Part shown: positions 1 to 7,645 of the stretch, piece by piece
How positions within the stretch are numbered: position 1 is the stretch's first letter
How the letters are laid out: each line of letters begins with the position of its first letter
Origin: JAYEHK01 sp034659475
GTDB taxonomy: Bacteria > Bacillota > Syntrophomonadia > Syntrophomonadales > Syntrophomonadaceae
Assembly (NCBI GenBank): GCA_034659475.1
Contig: JAYEHK010000073.1
Span: 1 to 50,558 of the forward strand
Length of the DNA stretch: 50,558 bases
Reading direction: 5' to 3'
Notes under the pieces: model-generated
Told to the model about the DNA's origin: nothing
The model's database searches: none
What the model saw: the letters and a program-made list of their open reading frames with translations, nothing else
Position numbers and translations under genes: made by a program

Positions 1-107
1 TATTGACCAAATTTCCATTCCGCTTTTTCAAAGGATATCTGTCTGTCTTTTGCAACCACAATATCCTGTTCTTCAGGTACTGCTTTACAACATGAAATAA
101 CTCTCAT
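1..107 (-). CDS. fixA: Electron-transfer flavoprotein beta subunit FixA, N-terminal part (cut by window edge)
   Basis: The reading frame starts at an ATG at 107 and runs off the window at base 1, giving 35 codons. The translation begins MRVISCCKAVPEEQDIVV and continues with a segment containing SFEKAEWKFGQ. This matches the start of E. coli FixA (MKIITCYKCVPDEQDI..., then a DFSKAD-like segment), not a general EtfB. An AAGGTG-type ribosome binding site lies just upstream. In enteric bacteria FixABCX is thought to carry electrons to the crotonobetainyl-CoA reductase CaiA. The position directly after caiB, 115 bp away on the same strand, supports that role. fixB, fixC and fixX should follow beyond the window edge but cannot be seen. 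Confidence 0.85.
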   Translation of the reverse strand, partial: MRVISCCKAVPEEQDIVVAKDRQISFEKAEWKFGQ

Positions 108-172
108 CTTTTCACCTTCTCCTTCATCTAACAATAAGTAGATTCAAAACCCTGCTTATGCACTTTTTATAG

Positions 173-198
173 ATGAGGTGCATTTAGATGCACCTCAT
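173..198 (-). other. Perfect hairpin between caiB and fixA
   Basis: An 11-bp perfect inverted repeat (ATGAGGTGCAT, loop of four, ATGCACCTCAT) sits in the 114-bp gap between caiB and fixA. In the direction of transcription it is followed by CTATAAAAAG with no U tract, so it is a poor intrinsic terminator. It could be an mRNA-stabilising or attenuating hairpin that sets fixA expression relative to caiTAB. This role is inferred. Confidence 0.5.
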
Positions 199-221
199 AT
201 CAAATCAACTTATAGTTTCAT

Positions 222-1460
222 CTACTTCGGCGCTTCGGTCTTTTTAATAATGCCTTTGTCACTTAGATCCTTTATGCGCTCGGTTGAATAACCTAAATCA
301 CTTAGGATATCTTCTGTATCCATCCCCAGCGTTGGCATGGGACGCCAGACCTGCCCTGGATTCTTTTTAAATTTGGGGAATATATTTGGACCTTTGATTT
401 TTTTGCCCTCAATGTTTTCCCATTCTATGAAAGCTTCACGCTGCAAATAATGGGGTTCGTTTACCATTTCTTCAATAGTCAACATTTTATTAGCTGCGAT
501 TTTACAATCAGAGAAATCTTTTTCTACTTCGGCTACTGGCTGGGTCAAAAGGTATTCTGCTAGTTTTTCTTGTATGAGATCTGCTTTGGGACCATCAAGC
601 CAGAGTGCAGTAGTTCCTTCAGGATACTCATCAGTCCCCCAAAGATAACCTAGTCCAATCCTGTCCAGAATAGCCTTGTTTTGTTTAGCCCCATAAAGAC
701 ACAAACTAATGAATCCATCTTTACATTTATATACCCCTATACCACATAAATTCTGATGTCTGGCACCTGCACGTGGATAGATTATTCCTTCATTGAGGTA
801 ATCCATCATATAATATGACCCCATGCGAAGCATAACTTCATACATTGCCATATCTATGCTTTCTCCTACGCCGGTTTTCTGAGCCTTATAAAGCGCAGCC
901 AGAGATGATCCCACTACCATAAGTGAAGTGAAATAATCACCTGTATAAGGAGAAGCGATCATTGGTTGATCCTCGGTTCCATTTTGACTTAAATATCCAC
1001 TATATGCCTGAGCGGTTTGGTCGTAAGCCGCCCGGTTCACTCTATCATCTACCCCATAATGTCCAAACCCGGAAACATGAACAATTACTAGGGCTTTATT
1101 GTGTTCCCACAGCAATTCATCCGTAATGCCACGCTTTGCAAAGGCTGGTCCTTTGCTTGATTCAATAAAGATATCGGCTGTTTCGATCAGTTTTAAGAAT
1201 ACTTCTCTTCCTTCTTCTGCAAAGATATTCAGGGATAGGCTGCGCTGATTTCGACGTTCTAATTCTTTTACATACGTCGTGTCCCTCATTGAATCACCGT
1301 TGAATGTGTTTTCAATCCAGGTAACATCTGCTCCCCACTCTGCCATCATCTCTGCTGCCTCTGGTCCAGCAATCTCAACTGCAGAGTATACAACTTTTAG
1401 CCCCTGTAAGTTTCCAAAAGCGGGCATTTTTGAACGACTTTCCGAACAACATTCTGACAT
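222..1460 (-). CDS. caiB: L-carnitine/gamma-butyrobetaine CoA-transferase (CaiB)
   Basis: This is a class III (CaiB/BaiF) CoA-transferase that moves CoA from gamma-butyrobetainyl-CoA to carnitine or crotonobetaine. The similarity to E. coli CaiB runs end to end: shared blocks include VEIAGP, AEWGA, SLNIF, KGPAFA, IDMAMYEVMLRMG and KGPNI.PKFK.NPGQ.WR. The catalytic aspartate is present in PYTGDYF (about residue 175 from the chosen start), matching Asp169 of E. coli CaiB. The frame stays open 13 codons upstream of 1460, but the ATG at 1460 (MSECCSES) is preferred because AGGAGGCGGAG lies just before it. That gives 412 aa against about 405 in E. coli. The gene lies 76 bp after caiA and before fixA, so it is the third gene of the operon. 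Very probable identification; substrate inferred from the family and its neighbours. Confidence 0.93.
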   Translation of the reverse strand: MSECCSESRSKMPAFGNLQGLKVVYSAVEIAGPEAAEMMAEWGADVTWIENTFNGDSMRDTTYVKELERRNQRSLSLNIFAEEGREVFLKLIETADIFIESSKGPAFAKRGITDELLWEHNKALVIVHVSGFGHYGVDDRVNRAAYDQTAQAYSGYLSQNGTEDQPMIASPYTGDYFTSLMVVGSSLAALYKAQKTGVGESIDMAMYEVMLRMGSYYMMDYLNEGIIYPRAGARHQNLCGIGVYKCKDGFISLCLYGAKQNKAILDRIGLGYLWGTDEYPEGTTALWLDGPKADLIQEKLAEYLLTQPVAEVEKDFSDCKIAANKMLTIEEMVNEPHYLQREAFIEWENIEGKKIKGPNIFPKFKKNPGQVWRPMPTLGMDTEDILSDLGYSTERIKDLSDKGIIKKTEAPK

Positions 1461-1536
1461 AGTGCTATCTCCGCCTCCTCTTATTGATTCGATTAACAAA
1501 TTACTACAAGCCTTCTGCTATAAAAACTGTTAATGC

Positions 1537-2670
1537 TTATCTATACTTTTTGAGTACCGCTCTGCCGGCGGTGAGAATCTGCATTTCATCAGAACCCCCA
1601 GAGACTCTATCCACACGAAGATCACGCCAGAATCTACTAATGCGGTGATCACCTGCTATACCATATCCACCTAAAACCTGCATAGCATCATCAATAACTT
1701 CAAAAGCGGCATGCGCACAATAATATTTACACATCGCTGCCTCACCTGATATCGATTGTCCGTCATCATACTTCCAGGCAGCTTCATATATCATATTCCG
1801 CATATTGGTTAGCTTAATTGCCATATTGCAGAACTTCTCTTGAATTAATTGAAATCTTCCGATCTTCTCACCAAATTGCTCTCTCTGGTTAGCATATTTA
1901 GCCGCATCTTCAAAAGCGCACAGGGCCGTACCGTAATTGGTGCATGCAACTAGGAATCTTTCAAAATCAAATTCCTCTTTGACCCGGTTGAAACCGTTGC
2001 CTTCTTGGCCAAACATATCTTTTTCTTCTAATTCAACATTGTCAAAATAGATTTCACAGCAACTATCCATTCTCAAGCCGAGCTTGGAAAGCTTTTCTTT
2101 CTTAATACCCGGTTTTGTCATATCCACAAACCACTCGGTGAAAACATTGGTGTTTTCGGAGTCTCTGGACATAACTACCAGGTAGGGAACACAGGCTGAG
2201 CTTGTGATAAAGGTTTTATGTCCGTTCAGATATACTTTCCCGTCCTTGCAAGTGTACGTGGTCTGAAGACCACCAACATCTGATCCTGCTCCTGGTTCAG
2301 TAATAGCTGAATTCCACATTTGCTTGCCGGTTCCGTGTAAAGCCATGATCTTCTCAATTTGTTCTTCGGTTCCGTATTCCAATATCGTATTAAATCCAGT
2401 CAGCTGATATAAAACATAGGTTGGTGCACCCAATCTTCCGAGTTCTTCCCAAGCAGCCGCTACGGTTAAAGCACCCGCATCAAAGCCACCTTTTTCTTCA
2501 GGCAATAAAATACTGTCTATACCCAAATCCGCCAGCTCTTTAACAAATCTTTCCGGATACTCGTGTTTTTCATCGCATTCAGCAAAATAATTCTCCCAAT
2601 TTTCTCGGGCCATCAGCTCTTTAATACCACCAACTAATAATTCTTGTTCGTCTGTAAGTCTAAAATCCAT
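1537..2670 (-). CDS. caiA: Crotonobetainyl-CoA reductase (CaiA, acyl-CoA dehydrogenase family)
   Basis: This FAD-dependent acyl-CoA dehydrogenase-type enzyme reduces crotonobetainyl-CoA to gamma-butyrobetainyl-CoA. At 377 aa it is nearly the same length as E. coli CaiA (380) and collinear with it: MDF.L.DEQEL, ENWE.YFAECD, GTGKQMWNSAITEPGAGSDV, LGLRMDSCCEI, EGNGFNRVKEEFD and the C-terminal RISRFWRDLRVDRVSGG. Such identity points to CaiA itself rather than a general short-chain dehydrogenase. The ATG follows GGAGG with good spacing. It lies 34 bp after caiT. In this family electrons come from an ETF, and the next genes, caiB and fixA, supply the CoA donor and the likely electron carrier. The enzyme works in the cytoplasm, normally under anaerobic conditions. 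Confidence 0.94.
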   Translation of the reverse strand: MDFRLTDEQELLVGGIKELMARENWENYFAECDEKHEYPERFVKELADLGIDSILLPEEKGGFDAGALTVAAAWEELGRLGAPTYVLYQLTGFNTILEYGTEEQIEKIMALHGTGKQMWNSAITEPGAGSDVGGLQTTYTCKDGKVYLNGHKTFITSSACVPYLVVMSRDSENTNVFTEWFVDMTKPGIKKEKLSKLGLRMDSCCEIYFDNVELEEKDMFGQEGNGFNRVKEEFDFERFLVACTNYGTALCAFEDAAKYANQREQFGEKIGRFQLIQEKFCNMAIKLTNMRNMIYEAAWKYDDGQSISGEAAMCKYYCAHAAFEVIDDAMQVLGGYGIAGDHRISRFWRDLRVDRVSGGSDEMQILTAGRAVLKKYR

Positions 2671-2704
2671 TATCTAAACCTCCATTCTATTTTTGCGAAC
2701 TTAA

Positions 2705-4243
2705 TTATGCACTTTTCTTTTGACTTTTATCTTTCTCGTTTATCCAACCGGTTTTATTAACTTCTTTAAAGAAGGAAATCGGAATAATAATACATACAAC
2801 CATCATGGGTAAGCCCCCAACAACAGCTGCTGTTTGTAGTGGTTTTAGCCCGCCTAACATCAGAAGAGATATGGCTAAAAGGCCAAGCAGTATGGCCCAA
2901 ACGACGCGATTTAAACGTGAAGGTTCATCATTTTCTGTTATTTCTTTGGTCGTTACCATAGCCAGAGTGTAAGCCACACCATTAATAAATGTTGCTGTTG
3001 AAACGAAGCAATAGAAAAGCATAATAGGTAAGACCACAGAAGCTAAAGGAATTGTTCCCCAAATCTCTACAATCGCTCTGGCTGTTCCGAATTTTTCCAT
3101 GATTACGCCAACGTCTAAGACTCCTGTCTGATGAATATACATAGCATAATTCGTAAATACTGCGAAGAATATCATTTCGCCAAGAACAATAGCTCCTAAC
3201 ACTGCCACAGCAAATTGGCGAACTGTTCTGCCTTTGGAAATCCGCACAAGATAAATAGCATAGGTAATAACGCAGTTAAGGAACCAAGCCCAGTAGAAAA
3301 TTGTCCATCCTTGGGGCCACCCTGATTGTCCAATCGGATCGGTATACAAAGTCATTCTGATAAGGTTCTGACACATAGTACCAAGAGCATCCGTAAAGCC
3401 ATTTAGAATGAAAGAGGTCGGTCCAACCACAGCTACAAAGATAATAACCCCAAAGCTTAAATAAACTCGGACATCACTTAAGACTTTAATTCCCTTCTGC
3501 AAGCCTAAGTAAACACTGGTGGTAAATAAGCACATCCAAGCAATAATGATCCATCCATCTAAGGACAAGGTATGCTGAACTCCAAATACCTTGGAGATCA
3601 GTTCTGCTACCAATGGAGTTCCCAAACCTAGTGATGTGCCTACTCCAGCAACCATTCCGATGATATACAGGATATCAATGACCTTACCCGCTAATCCCTC
3701 TTTACGCTTGCCTAAAATACCACAAGAAGCACTGGGTTTAACGACACTCCGTTTTTTAACAAAAAATTGGTAACCAATCGCTGTTCCAATCACAACATAC
3801 ATCGCGCACGGGATAAGTCCCCAATGGTACATCCCATAAGATGCCGCCCATCGTGAGGCTTCCAGAGAAAAGGGTTCAGCCCCAAACGGGGGACTTTGCA
3901 TGTAGAAGTACCATTCAATGGTTGCCCAATAAATAAGCGCGGCACTTGAGGTTGAAGTAAAAATCATTCCTAACCATGTACTCGTTTTAAATTCCGGCGC
4001 ACTATCACCAAACTTTTTATCTTTGAACTTACCGAAAATTAAATACATAGCAATAACGAAAAGAATGACTACATACCATTCAAAAGCCCACCCCAGTTTA
4101 TCCGTGGTCCAGCTCAGCATCACATTCGAAATATCATTTGCTTTCTCAGGATCCCTAATGATTAACCCACAAATAATTGAAATAAGAATTAATGGCGGCC
4201 AGAATATAACATGATCGATCTTCATTTTTTTCTTTTCAGGCAT
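2705..4243 (-). CDS. caiT: BCCT-family carnitine/gamma-butyrobetaine antiporter (CaiT)
   Basis: This is a twelve-helix membrane transporter of the betaine/choline/carnitine family, 512 aa against 504 for E. coli CaiT. Diagnostic blocks shared with CaiT are GWAFEWY, SSAALIYWATIEWYFYM, SPPFG.EP, GTSLGLGTPLV, SDVR.YLSFGV, FTDALG, YTDPIGQSGWPQGWT.FYWAW and RISKGRTVR. The Trp-rich helix equivalent to the CaiT substrate site is intact. An AAGGAGG site precedes the ATG. It is the first gene of the caiT-caiA-caiB-fixA unit. The gene has a leader of about 165 bases after a sigma-54 type promoter, unlike the CRP/FNR/CaiF control known in enteric bacteria. Substrate (carnitine against gamma-butyrobetaine) is inferred from similarity and operon mates; a related betaine could also be carried. 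Confidence 0.9.
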   Translation of the reverse strand: MPEKKKMKIDHVIFWPPLILISIICGLIIRDPEKANDISNVMLSWTTDKLGWAFEWYVVILFVIAMYLIFGKFKDKKFGDSAPEFKTSTWLGMIFTSTSSAALIYWATIEWYFYMQSPPFGAEPFSLEASRWAASYGMYHWGLIPCAMYVVIGTAIGYQFFVKKRSVVKPSASCGILGKRKEGLAGKVIDILYIIGMVAGVGTSLGLGTPLVAELISKVFGVQHTLSLDGWIIIAWMCLFTTSVYLGLQKGIKVLSDVRVYLSFGVIIFVAVVGPTSFILNGFTDALGTMCQNLIRMTLYTDPIGQSGWPQGWTIFYWAWFLNCVITYAIYLVRISKGRTVRQFAVAVLGAIVLGEMIFFAVFTNYAMYIHQTGVLDVGVIMEKFGTARAIVEIWGTIPLASVVLPIMLFYCFVSTATFINGVAYTLAMVTTKEITENDEPSRLNRVVWAILLGLLAISLLMLGGLKPLQTAAVVGGLPMMVVCIIIPISFFKEVNKTGWINEKDKSQKKSA

Positions 4244-4410
4244 TCGGCTTCCTCCTTCATTTATCCAACTTCGATTCTCCTACTCACTATGCGTGTCCTA
4301 TCACTATGGCTTCATATTTGTTTGATCCATTCCTCCTTTTAAATAAATCCTTGTGACAAAACACACAACCAACAAGACTATGGGGTTTTCTTTTTTCCAA
4401 AACATCATAG

Positions 4411-4426
4411 TGCAAAACCCGTGCCA
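4411..4426 (-). promoter_or_regulatory. Sigma-54 (-24/-12) promoter of the caiTAB-fixA operon
   Basis: On the minus strand the sequence reads TGGCACGGGTTTTGCA. It carries the full -24 element TGGCACG, the required four-base gap and the -12 element TTGCA. This is a perfect fit to the RpoN consensus (TGGCACG-N4-TTGC). It is intergenic and points at caiT, whose start codon is about 168 bp downstream. Sigma-54 promoters need an ATP-using enhancer-binding protein; two palindromes upstream are candidate binding sites. No rpoN or enhancer-binding protein gene is in this window. Confidence 0.85.
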
Positions 4427-4525
4427 GATTTTCGACTTTTTTCGTTCATTTTTGCATGAAATTATGCCTTAAATGTGTATTTTGCCATTAAATAAATAGA
4501 CCAAACAAACTCATTGTTTGGGTTT

Positions 4526-4545
4526 TTGTCAAATTATTTTGACAA
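4526..4545. promoter_or_regulatory. Palindrome 1, candidate enhancer site upstream of caiT
   Basis: The sequence TTGTCAAATTATTTTGACAA is a perfect 8-bp inverted repeat with a 4-bp spacer. Its centre lies about 110-120 bp upstream of the -12/-24 elements, the usual distance for a bacterial enhancer-binding protein. A second copy with the same core and the same spacer length lies 74 bp further upstream. The binding protein is unknown. Confidence 0.65.
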
Positions 4546-4599
4546 GTAAAACTTTTTTGTCATGCTCTTATCGACTGTCATCGAGACGTTTATAAGATG

Positions 4600-4619
4600 A
4601 CGTCAAACATTTTTGACAA
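4600..4619. promoter_or_regulatory. Palindrome 2, second candidate enhancer site upstream of caiT
   Basis: The core GTCAAA-CATT-TTTGAC repeats the core of palindrome 1 (GTCAAA-N4-TTTGAC). Its right flank AA is shared, while the left flank differs. The two centres (4535.5 and 4609.5) are 74 bp apart, almost exactly seven turns of B-DNA, so both sites face the same side of the helix. This fits co-operative binding by an oligomeric activator; function inferred. Confidence 0.6.
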
Positions 4620-4670
4620 TAATATAGTTTCCTTGTACAGGCAGAGATTAAGAAGAGAAATTAGTAAGAA

Positions 4671-4717
4671 AATAGGTTGAATAGACGCGGACTTTTTTAT
4701 AAAGGGATTGGAGGAGT
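4671..4717. repeat. Intergenic AATAGACGCGGAC repeat, start module
   Basis: A start module of the genome-specific intergenic repeat family (TTGAATAGACGCGGAC followed by a T run and TAAAGGG) runs straight into the poly-G artefact. The same module recurs at 7297, 9850, 14311, 17508, 20187, 22875 and elsewhere. Its downstream half may have been lost or scrambled at the scaffold gap. Confidence 0.7.
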
Positions 4718-4859
4718 GGGGGGGGGGGGGGGGGGGGGGGGGGAGGGCCCCCCACCCCACCACGCCCACACAGACGAGCNNNNNNNNNNTATAATGGGAT
4801 GGGTGGTGTGTGTCGCGGGGAGGGGTCGGCTGACGCGTCCCCGAGACTCACCCTGGCAC
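4718..4859. other. Low-complexity, GC-rich junction with a scaffold gap (probable assembly artefact)
   Basis: A run of 26 G at 4718-4743 is followed by C/A-rich sequence, ten Ns at 4780-4789, and then G/T-rich sequence to about 4859. Nothing like this composition occurs elsewhere in the window. A poly-G tail next to Ns is typical of low-quality read ends joined by scaffolding. Short open frames here encode only poly-proline or poly-glycine and are not genes. The true length and content of this gap are unknown. Confidence 0.8.
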
Positions 4860-5200
4860 TAGCTTCGCTCCAAGCAAATTCCATAGATGATTGATTCTTC
4901 GGAGCATAATCGATGTGCCGGAAGCTGAAGCTTCCTCTACGGTATAAGGAAGAAAGTATTCCACCACCGTAGAGGAGACTTCTTCAGTCTCCGTTATCAC
5001 CTAGCATATTGCTAACGAATTTTCATAGGTGGTTGTGGCTTACGGCCATGAGGGGGTTAGTAAGAATTTCATGATGAAACGTGCAGATTTTACATAGACG
5101 GGATAAAGAGTGAGGAGCGAAGGAAGAAGTGATATGGGTAAGGACCGAGGATTAAGAGGTAAGGAGCAAGATCTAACTCCTTATCTCTTAATCCTCACCA
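4860..5200. repeat. Non-coding stretch with repeat modules and a long inverted repeat
   Basis: No gene is supported here. The stretch holds the module ATTTTCATAGGTGGTTG followed by a GGCTTACGGCCATG-type segment (about 5021-5052), also seen near 9960, 20285, 25820 and 45805. A degraded CATAGACGGG module lies near 5093. A 20-bp inverted repeat (arms 5147-5166 and 5177-5196, one mismatch) is a local version of the AGGGGTGAGGAGT-type arms found in the other intergenic elements. Confidence 0.6.
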
Positions 5201-5201
5201 T

Positions 5202-5237
5202 AACAAAGGGCTCTCTGTTTTTAGAGAGCCCTTTGTT
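5202..5237 (-). terminator. Hairpin terminator after the isomerase gene
   Basis: A perfect 15-bp stem (AACAAAGGGCTCTCT, loop of six, AGAGAGCCCTTTGTT) starts 25 bp beyond the stop of the phosphoglucose/phosphomannose isomerase. The 3' side ends in TTTGTT within the stem, so the U tract is short. Its strength and position make it the likely end of the ROK kinase-isomerase transcript. Confidence 0.7.
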
Positions 5238-5261
5238 GTATGCTTAGGGAAACAAATTATG

Positions 5262-6290
5262 TTATGGTCGTTTGGCCAGTTCGGCTTTGAGGTGGTCGAT
5301 GGTTTCTACCGGGGTAGGGTTGATGCCATATTCCAGGGCCAGATAGTAGCTTACGTAATCCCCCACATATACAAGAGAATAGAAATTGGAGAGGAAACTA
5401 TCCCCTCTTGGTTCGATCTCCAGCACATTGTACACCTGATCCTGGATCACCTGTTTGGTGATCTCCATCCGATGTTTGATCCGTGGATGATCTTCAGGAT
5501 CAACCAGCATTACAACCACAAATTTTGACACTACCTCCTGGGGAACCTGAAAACCAACAATTTCATTATGATCTAATTCAGGAAATATGTTATAGAAAGC
5601 TGGGGCTTTGGCATTTTCATTAATCTGGGCCTTCCAGCGCAAAGCAGCAATATCTGTACGGGAAGAACTCCCCCAGATCACCGGAATACGGTCTTTCATC
5701 TCCTGAGCAATACGTTTAGCCGCGTTGGTCGCTGACTCCACACCTGGTTCGATATCAGCCCGCAATTCTTCCAGTACCTTCACCGTACTCTTAATGTCTT
5801 CTCTAACCCCCTGCAGCAAGCCAAGGTTTTCAAAAATCAGCCCCAATGGAACAAAGAGATATCCTGTAGCAGCACGGGGAACCAGTCCTCCCGGTACGGT
5901 TAGGACCGGATATCCGTCACGGCATGCCCATTCACTTAACGTTCCTCCCGAACTCACTACAATAATCTGCGCTCCTTTGGCCTTTGCGTCTTCATAGGCA
6001 CTAAGGGTTTCTTCTGTATTGCCGGAATAGCTGACAGCCAGCACCAGTGTATCTGGTCCAACAAAAGCAGGCATCGTGTAATCCCGGTTCACCAGCACGG
6101 GCATTGCAACCTTTTGCATGGAATATATACGAAGGATATCGCCCCCAATAGCCGACCCACCCAGACCGGTAACGATGACATTGCTGTAACTGCGATGGTA
6201 GCTTTGCGGTAATTCAATGTTTATTTCCAGGCTTTCTTCAAATTGAGCGGGCAGATCCCAAAGATATTTTTCCATTTTTTGTGCAGTCAT
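5262..6290 (-). CDS. Bifunctional phosphoglucose/phosphomannose isomerase (SIS-domain)
   Basis: This 342-aa protein has two SIS (sugar isomerase) domains of the archaeal and clostridial PGI/PMI type. It interconverts glucose-6-phosphate or mannose-6-phosphate with fructose-6-phosphate in the cytoplasm. Motifs are GLGGSAIGGD (about 43-52), the phosphate-binding loop SYSGNTEETL (about 89-98) and the late block ELDHNEIVGF, which carries the conserved Glu/His of this family. It is unrelated in length and layout to the long classical Pgi. The start ATG overlaps the stop of the upstream ROK kinase by 4 bases (ATGA), indicating translational coupling. With the kinase it forms a two-gene hexose entry unit. 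Identification firm at family level; the balance of glucose against mannose activity cannot be read from the sequence. Confidence 0.88.
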   Translation of the reverse strand: MTAQKMEKYLWDLPAQFEESLEINIELPQSYHRSYSNVIVTGLGGSAIGGDILRIYSMQKVAMPVLVNRDYTMPAFVGPDTLVLAVSYSGNTEETLSAYEDAKAKGAQIIVVSSGGTLSEWACRDGYPVLTVPGGLVPRAATGYLFVPLGLIFENLGLLQGVREDIKSTVKVLEELRADIEPGVESATNAAKRIAQEMKDRIPVIWGSSSRTDIAALRWKAQINENAKAPAFYNIFPELDHNEIVGFQVPQEVVSKFVVVMLVDPEDHPRIKHRMEITKQVIQDQVYNVLEIEPRGDSFLSNFYSLVYVGDYVSYYLALEYGINPTPVETIDHLKAELAKRP

Positions 6291-7273
6291 GTTCTTTCAC
6301 ATTCCTTTCCTAATAAAATTCTGTTATTAAATACAGCTGCTGCACATCCCAGCAGCACCCCTTCCTCTCCCATGGATGTGATTTCAACACCTAACTTCTT
6401 CTGATGTAATGAAAACACGTGTTCTTTAATATATGAACGAAGGGAACCCAATAGAAGATCCTGCATGCCAATCGCAACCCCTCCACCCAGCACAATTTTT
6501 TCAGGGTTGAAAACATTCACCAAACTGCTTAAGGCCATTCCCAAATACATTGAGGCCCTTTTTATAAGATCCAGCGCATCTTCATCTCCCTGTCTGGCCG
6601 CTTCACCCACGGCTCGTGCTGTTACAGGTTGGTTCATGCAGCATTTTGCAATCCCCTGCCCCTTGCCTTCATCTATCAATATCTGTGCATCTCTGGCCAA
6701 TGCTGTTCCCGAAGCTACCGCTTCCAGGCATCCTGTTCCACCGCAACGACAGTTGGGTCCAAACGGATTAACCACCATATGTCCGAACTCACCAGCGCCT
6801 CCATCAGTTCCTCGATACACCTCTCCATCGAGAATTATCCCTCCGCCAATGCCTGTACTGATAGTCATATACAGCAGGTGTTTACAGCCTTTGCCCTCTC
6901 CATAACAGTATTCACCCAGCGCTGCCATATTCGCGTCATTATCCAGAAAAACAGGACATTGCAGTTTGTCGGACAATGCCTGTCTGATTTCAAAACCTGT
7001 CCAGTTAAGGTTGGGGGTTTGCGGAATCATTCCGCGGGAAAAATCCAAGGGACCAGGACATCCGGCAGCAACGCCTTTAAGTTCTTGAATGGAAAGGCCG
7101 TTTTTGTTCAGTAAACTGTGAACTGAAGCAGCTATCTGATTCATACTCATCTCCGGCGCTGCATCAGGATCAGTTTTTTCTTTGATACGATCAATCACTC
7201 TGCCGTCCGATGCAACCAACCCGGTTAATATCTTCGTCCCCCCAATATCAATCCCCAGTATTACCTCATCCAA
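6287..7273 (-). CDS. ROK-family sugar kinase (glucokinase-type)
   Basis: The ROK fold is shown by the N-terminal ATP loop LGIDIGGTK, the sugar-binding block FLDNDANMAALGE, and the zinc-binding CRCGGTGCLEAVASG (the family's CXCGXXGCXE pattern). A second glycine-rich segment, KIVLGGGVA, lies near the C-terminus. It phosphorylates glucose or a related hexose with ATP. The frame is open from 7291, but GGAGGT lies inside that extension. It is best placed for the TTG at 7273, which gives 328 aa starting M-DEVILGIDIGG. The gene overlaps the following isomerase by 4 bases, so its product feeds directly into glucose-6-phosphate isomerisation. Glucose is the likely substrate, but ROK members also use mannose, fructose or N-acetyl sugars. 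Confidence 0.85.
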   Translation of the reverse strand: MDEVILGIDIGGTKILTGLVASDGRVIDRIKEKTDPDAAPEMSMNQIAASVHSLLNKNGLSIQELKGVAAGCPGPLDFSRGMIPQTPNLNWTGFEIRQALSDKLQCPVFLDNDANMAALGEYCYGEGKGCKHLLYMTISTGIGGGIILDGEVYRGTDGGAGEFGHMVVNPFGPNCRCGGTGCLEAVASGTALARDAQILIDEGKGQGIAKCCMNQPVTARAVGEAARQGDEDALDLIKRASMYLGMALSSLVNVFNPEKIVLGGGVAIGMQDLLLGSLRSYIKEHVFSLHQKKLGVEITSMGEEGVLLGCAAAVFNNRILLGKECERT

Positions 7274-7296
7274 CCTATAACCTCCAATCAAGAGAA

Positions 7297-7525
7297 TTGA
7301 ATAGACGCTGACTACGCTGACTTTTTGGACTTACGCGGACTTATTTGTATATATGTTAATCAAAGGAGGCTAAGCAATTGTGATAATTATAAGTGTCCCT
7401 TTTTTATTGACTGATCTATTATTTTTAATAATTTTCTATTTAGTTACCTTTTAGGATTACTTAATATCTATTATTTTATATGTCCGCGGCAGTCCAAAAA
7501 GTCCGCGTAGTCCGCATCCTTAATT
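7297..7525. repeat. Intergenic element with about 40-bp terminal inverted repeats (MITE-like)
   Basis: The left end reads TTGAATAGACGCTGAC then TACGCTGACTTTTTGGACT. The right end (about 7479-7525), read in reverse, has GATGCGGACTACGCGGACT then TTTTTGGACT. The ends match over roughly 40 bp with a few substitutions and flank about 130 bp of AT-rich sequence. No gene lies inside. The rest of the gap to 7640 holds only degraded pieces (TGCGTCC, and GTTGCACCTCC near 7600). Confidence 0.75.
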
Positions 7526-7645
7526 ACGACCGTTAGGAAGTATCTGCGTCCTATTTACACGAACGAAGTGAGTATCAGCATCAGTTGCCCCCAAAGGGGG
7601 TTGCACCTCCAAGGTGTGGTGCCCGTAGGGTGCGTCCATTAAAAA

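Noticed and set aside
4648..4884. Open frames with poly-proline or poly-glycine around the N gap
   Set aside because: They arise from the G run and read through the Ns.
6465..7114. Plus-strand open frames opposite the ROK kinase (146 and 161 codons)
   Set aside because: Antisense shadows of a gene with clear motifs; composition follows the codon bias of the real gene.
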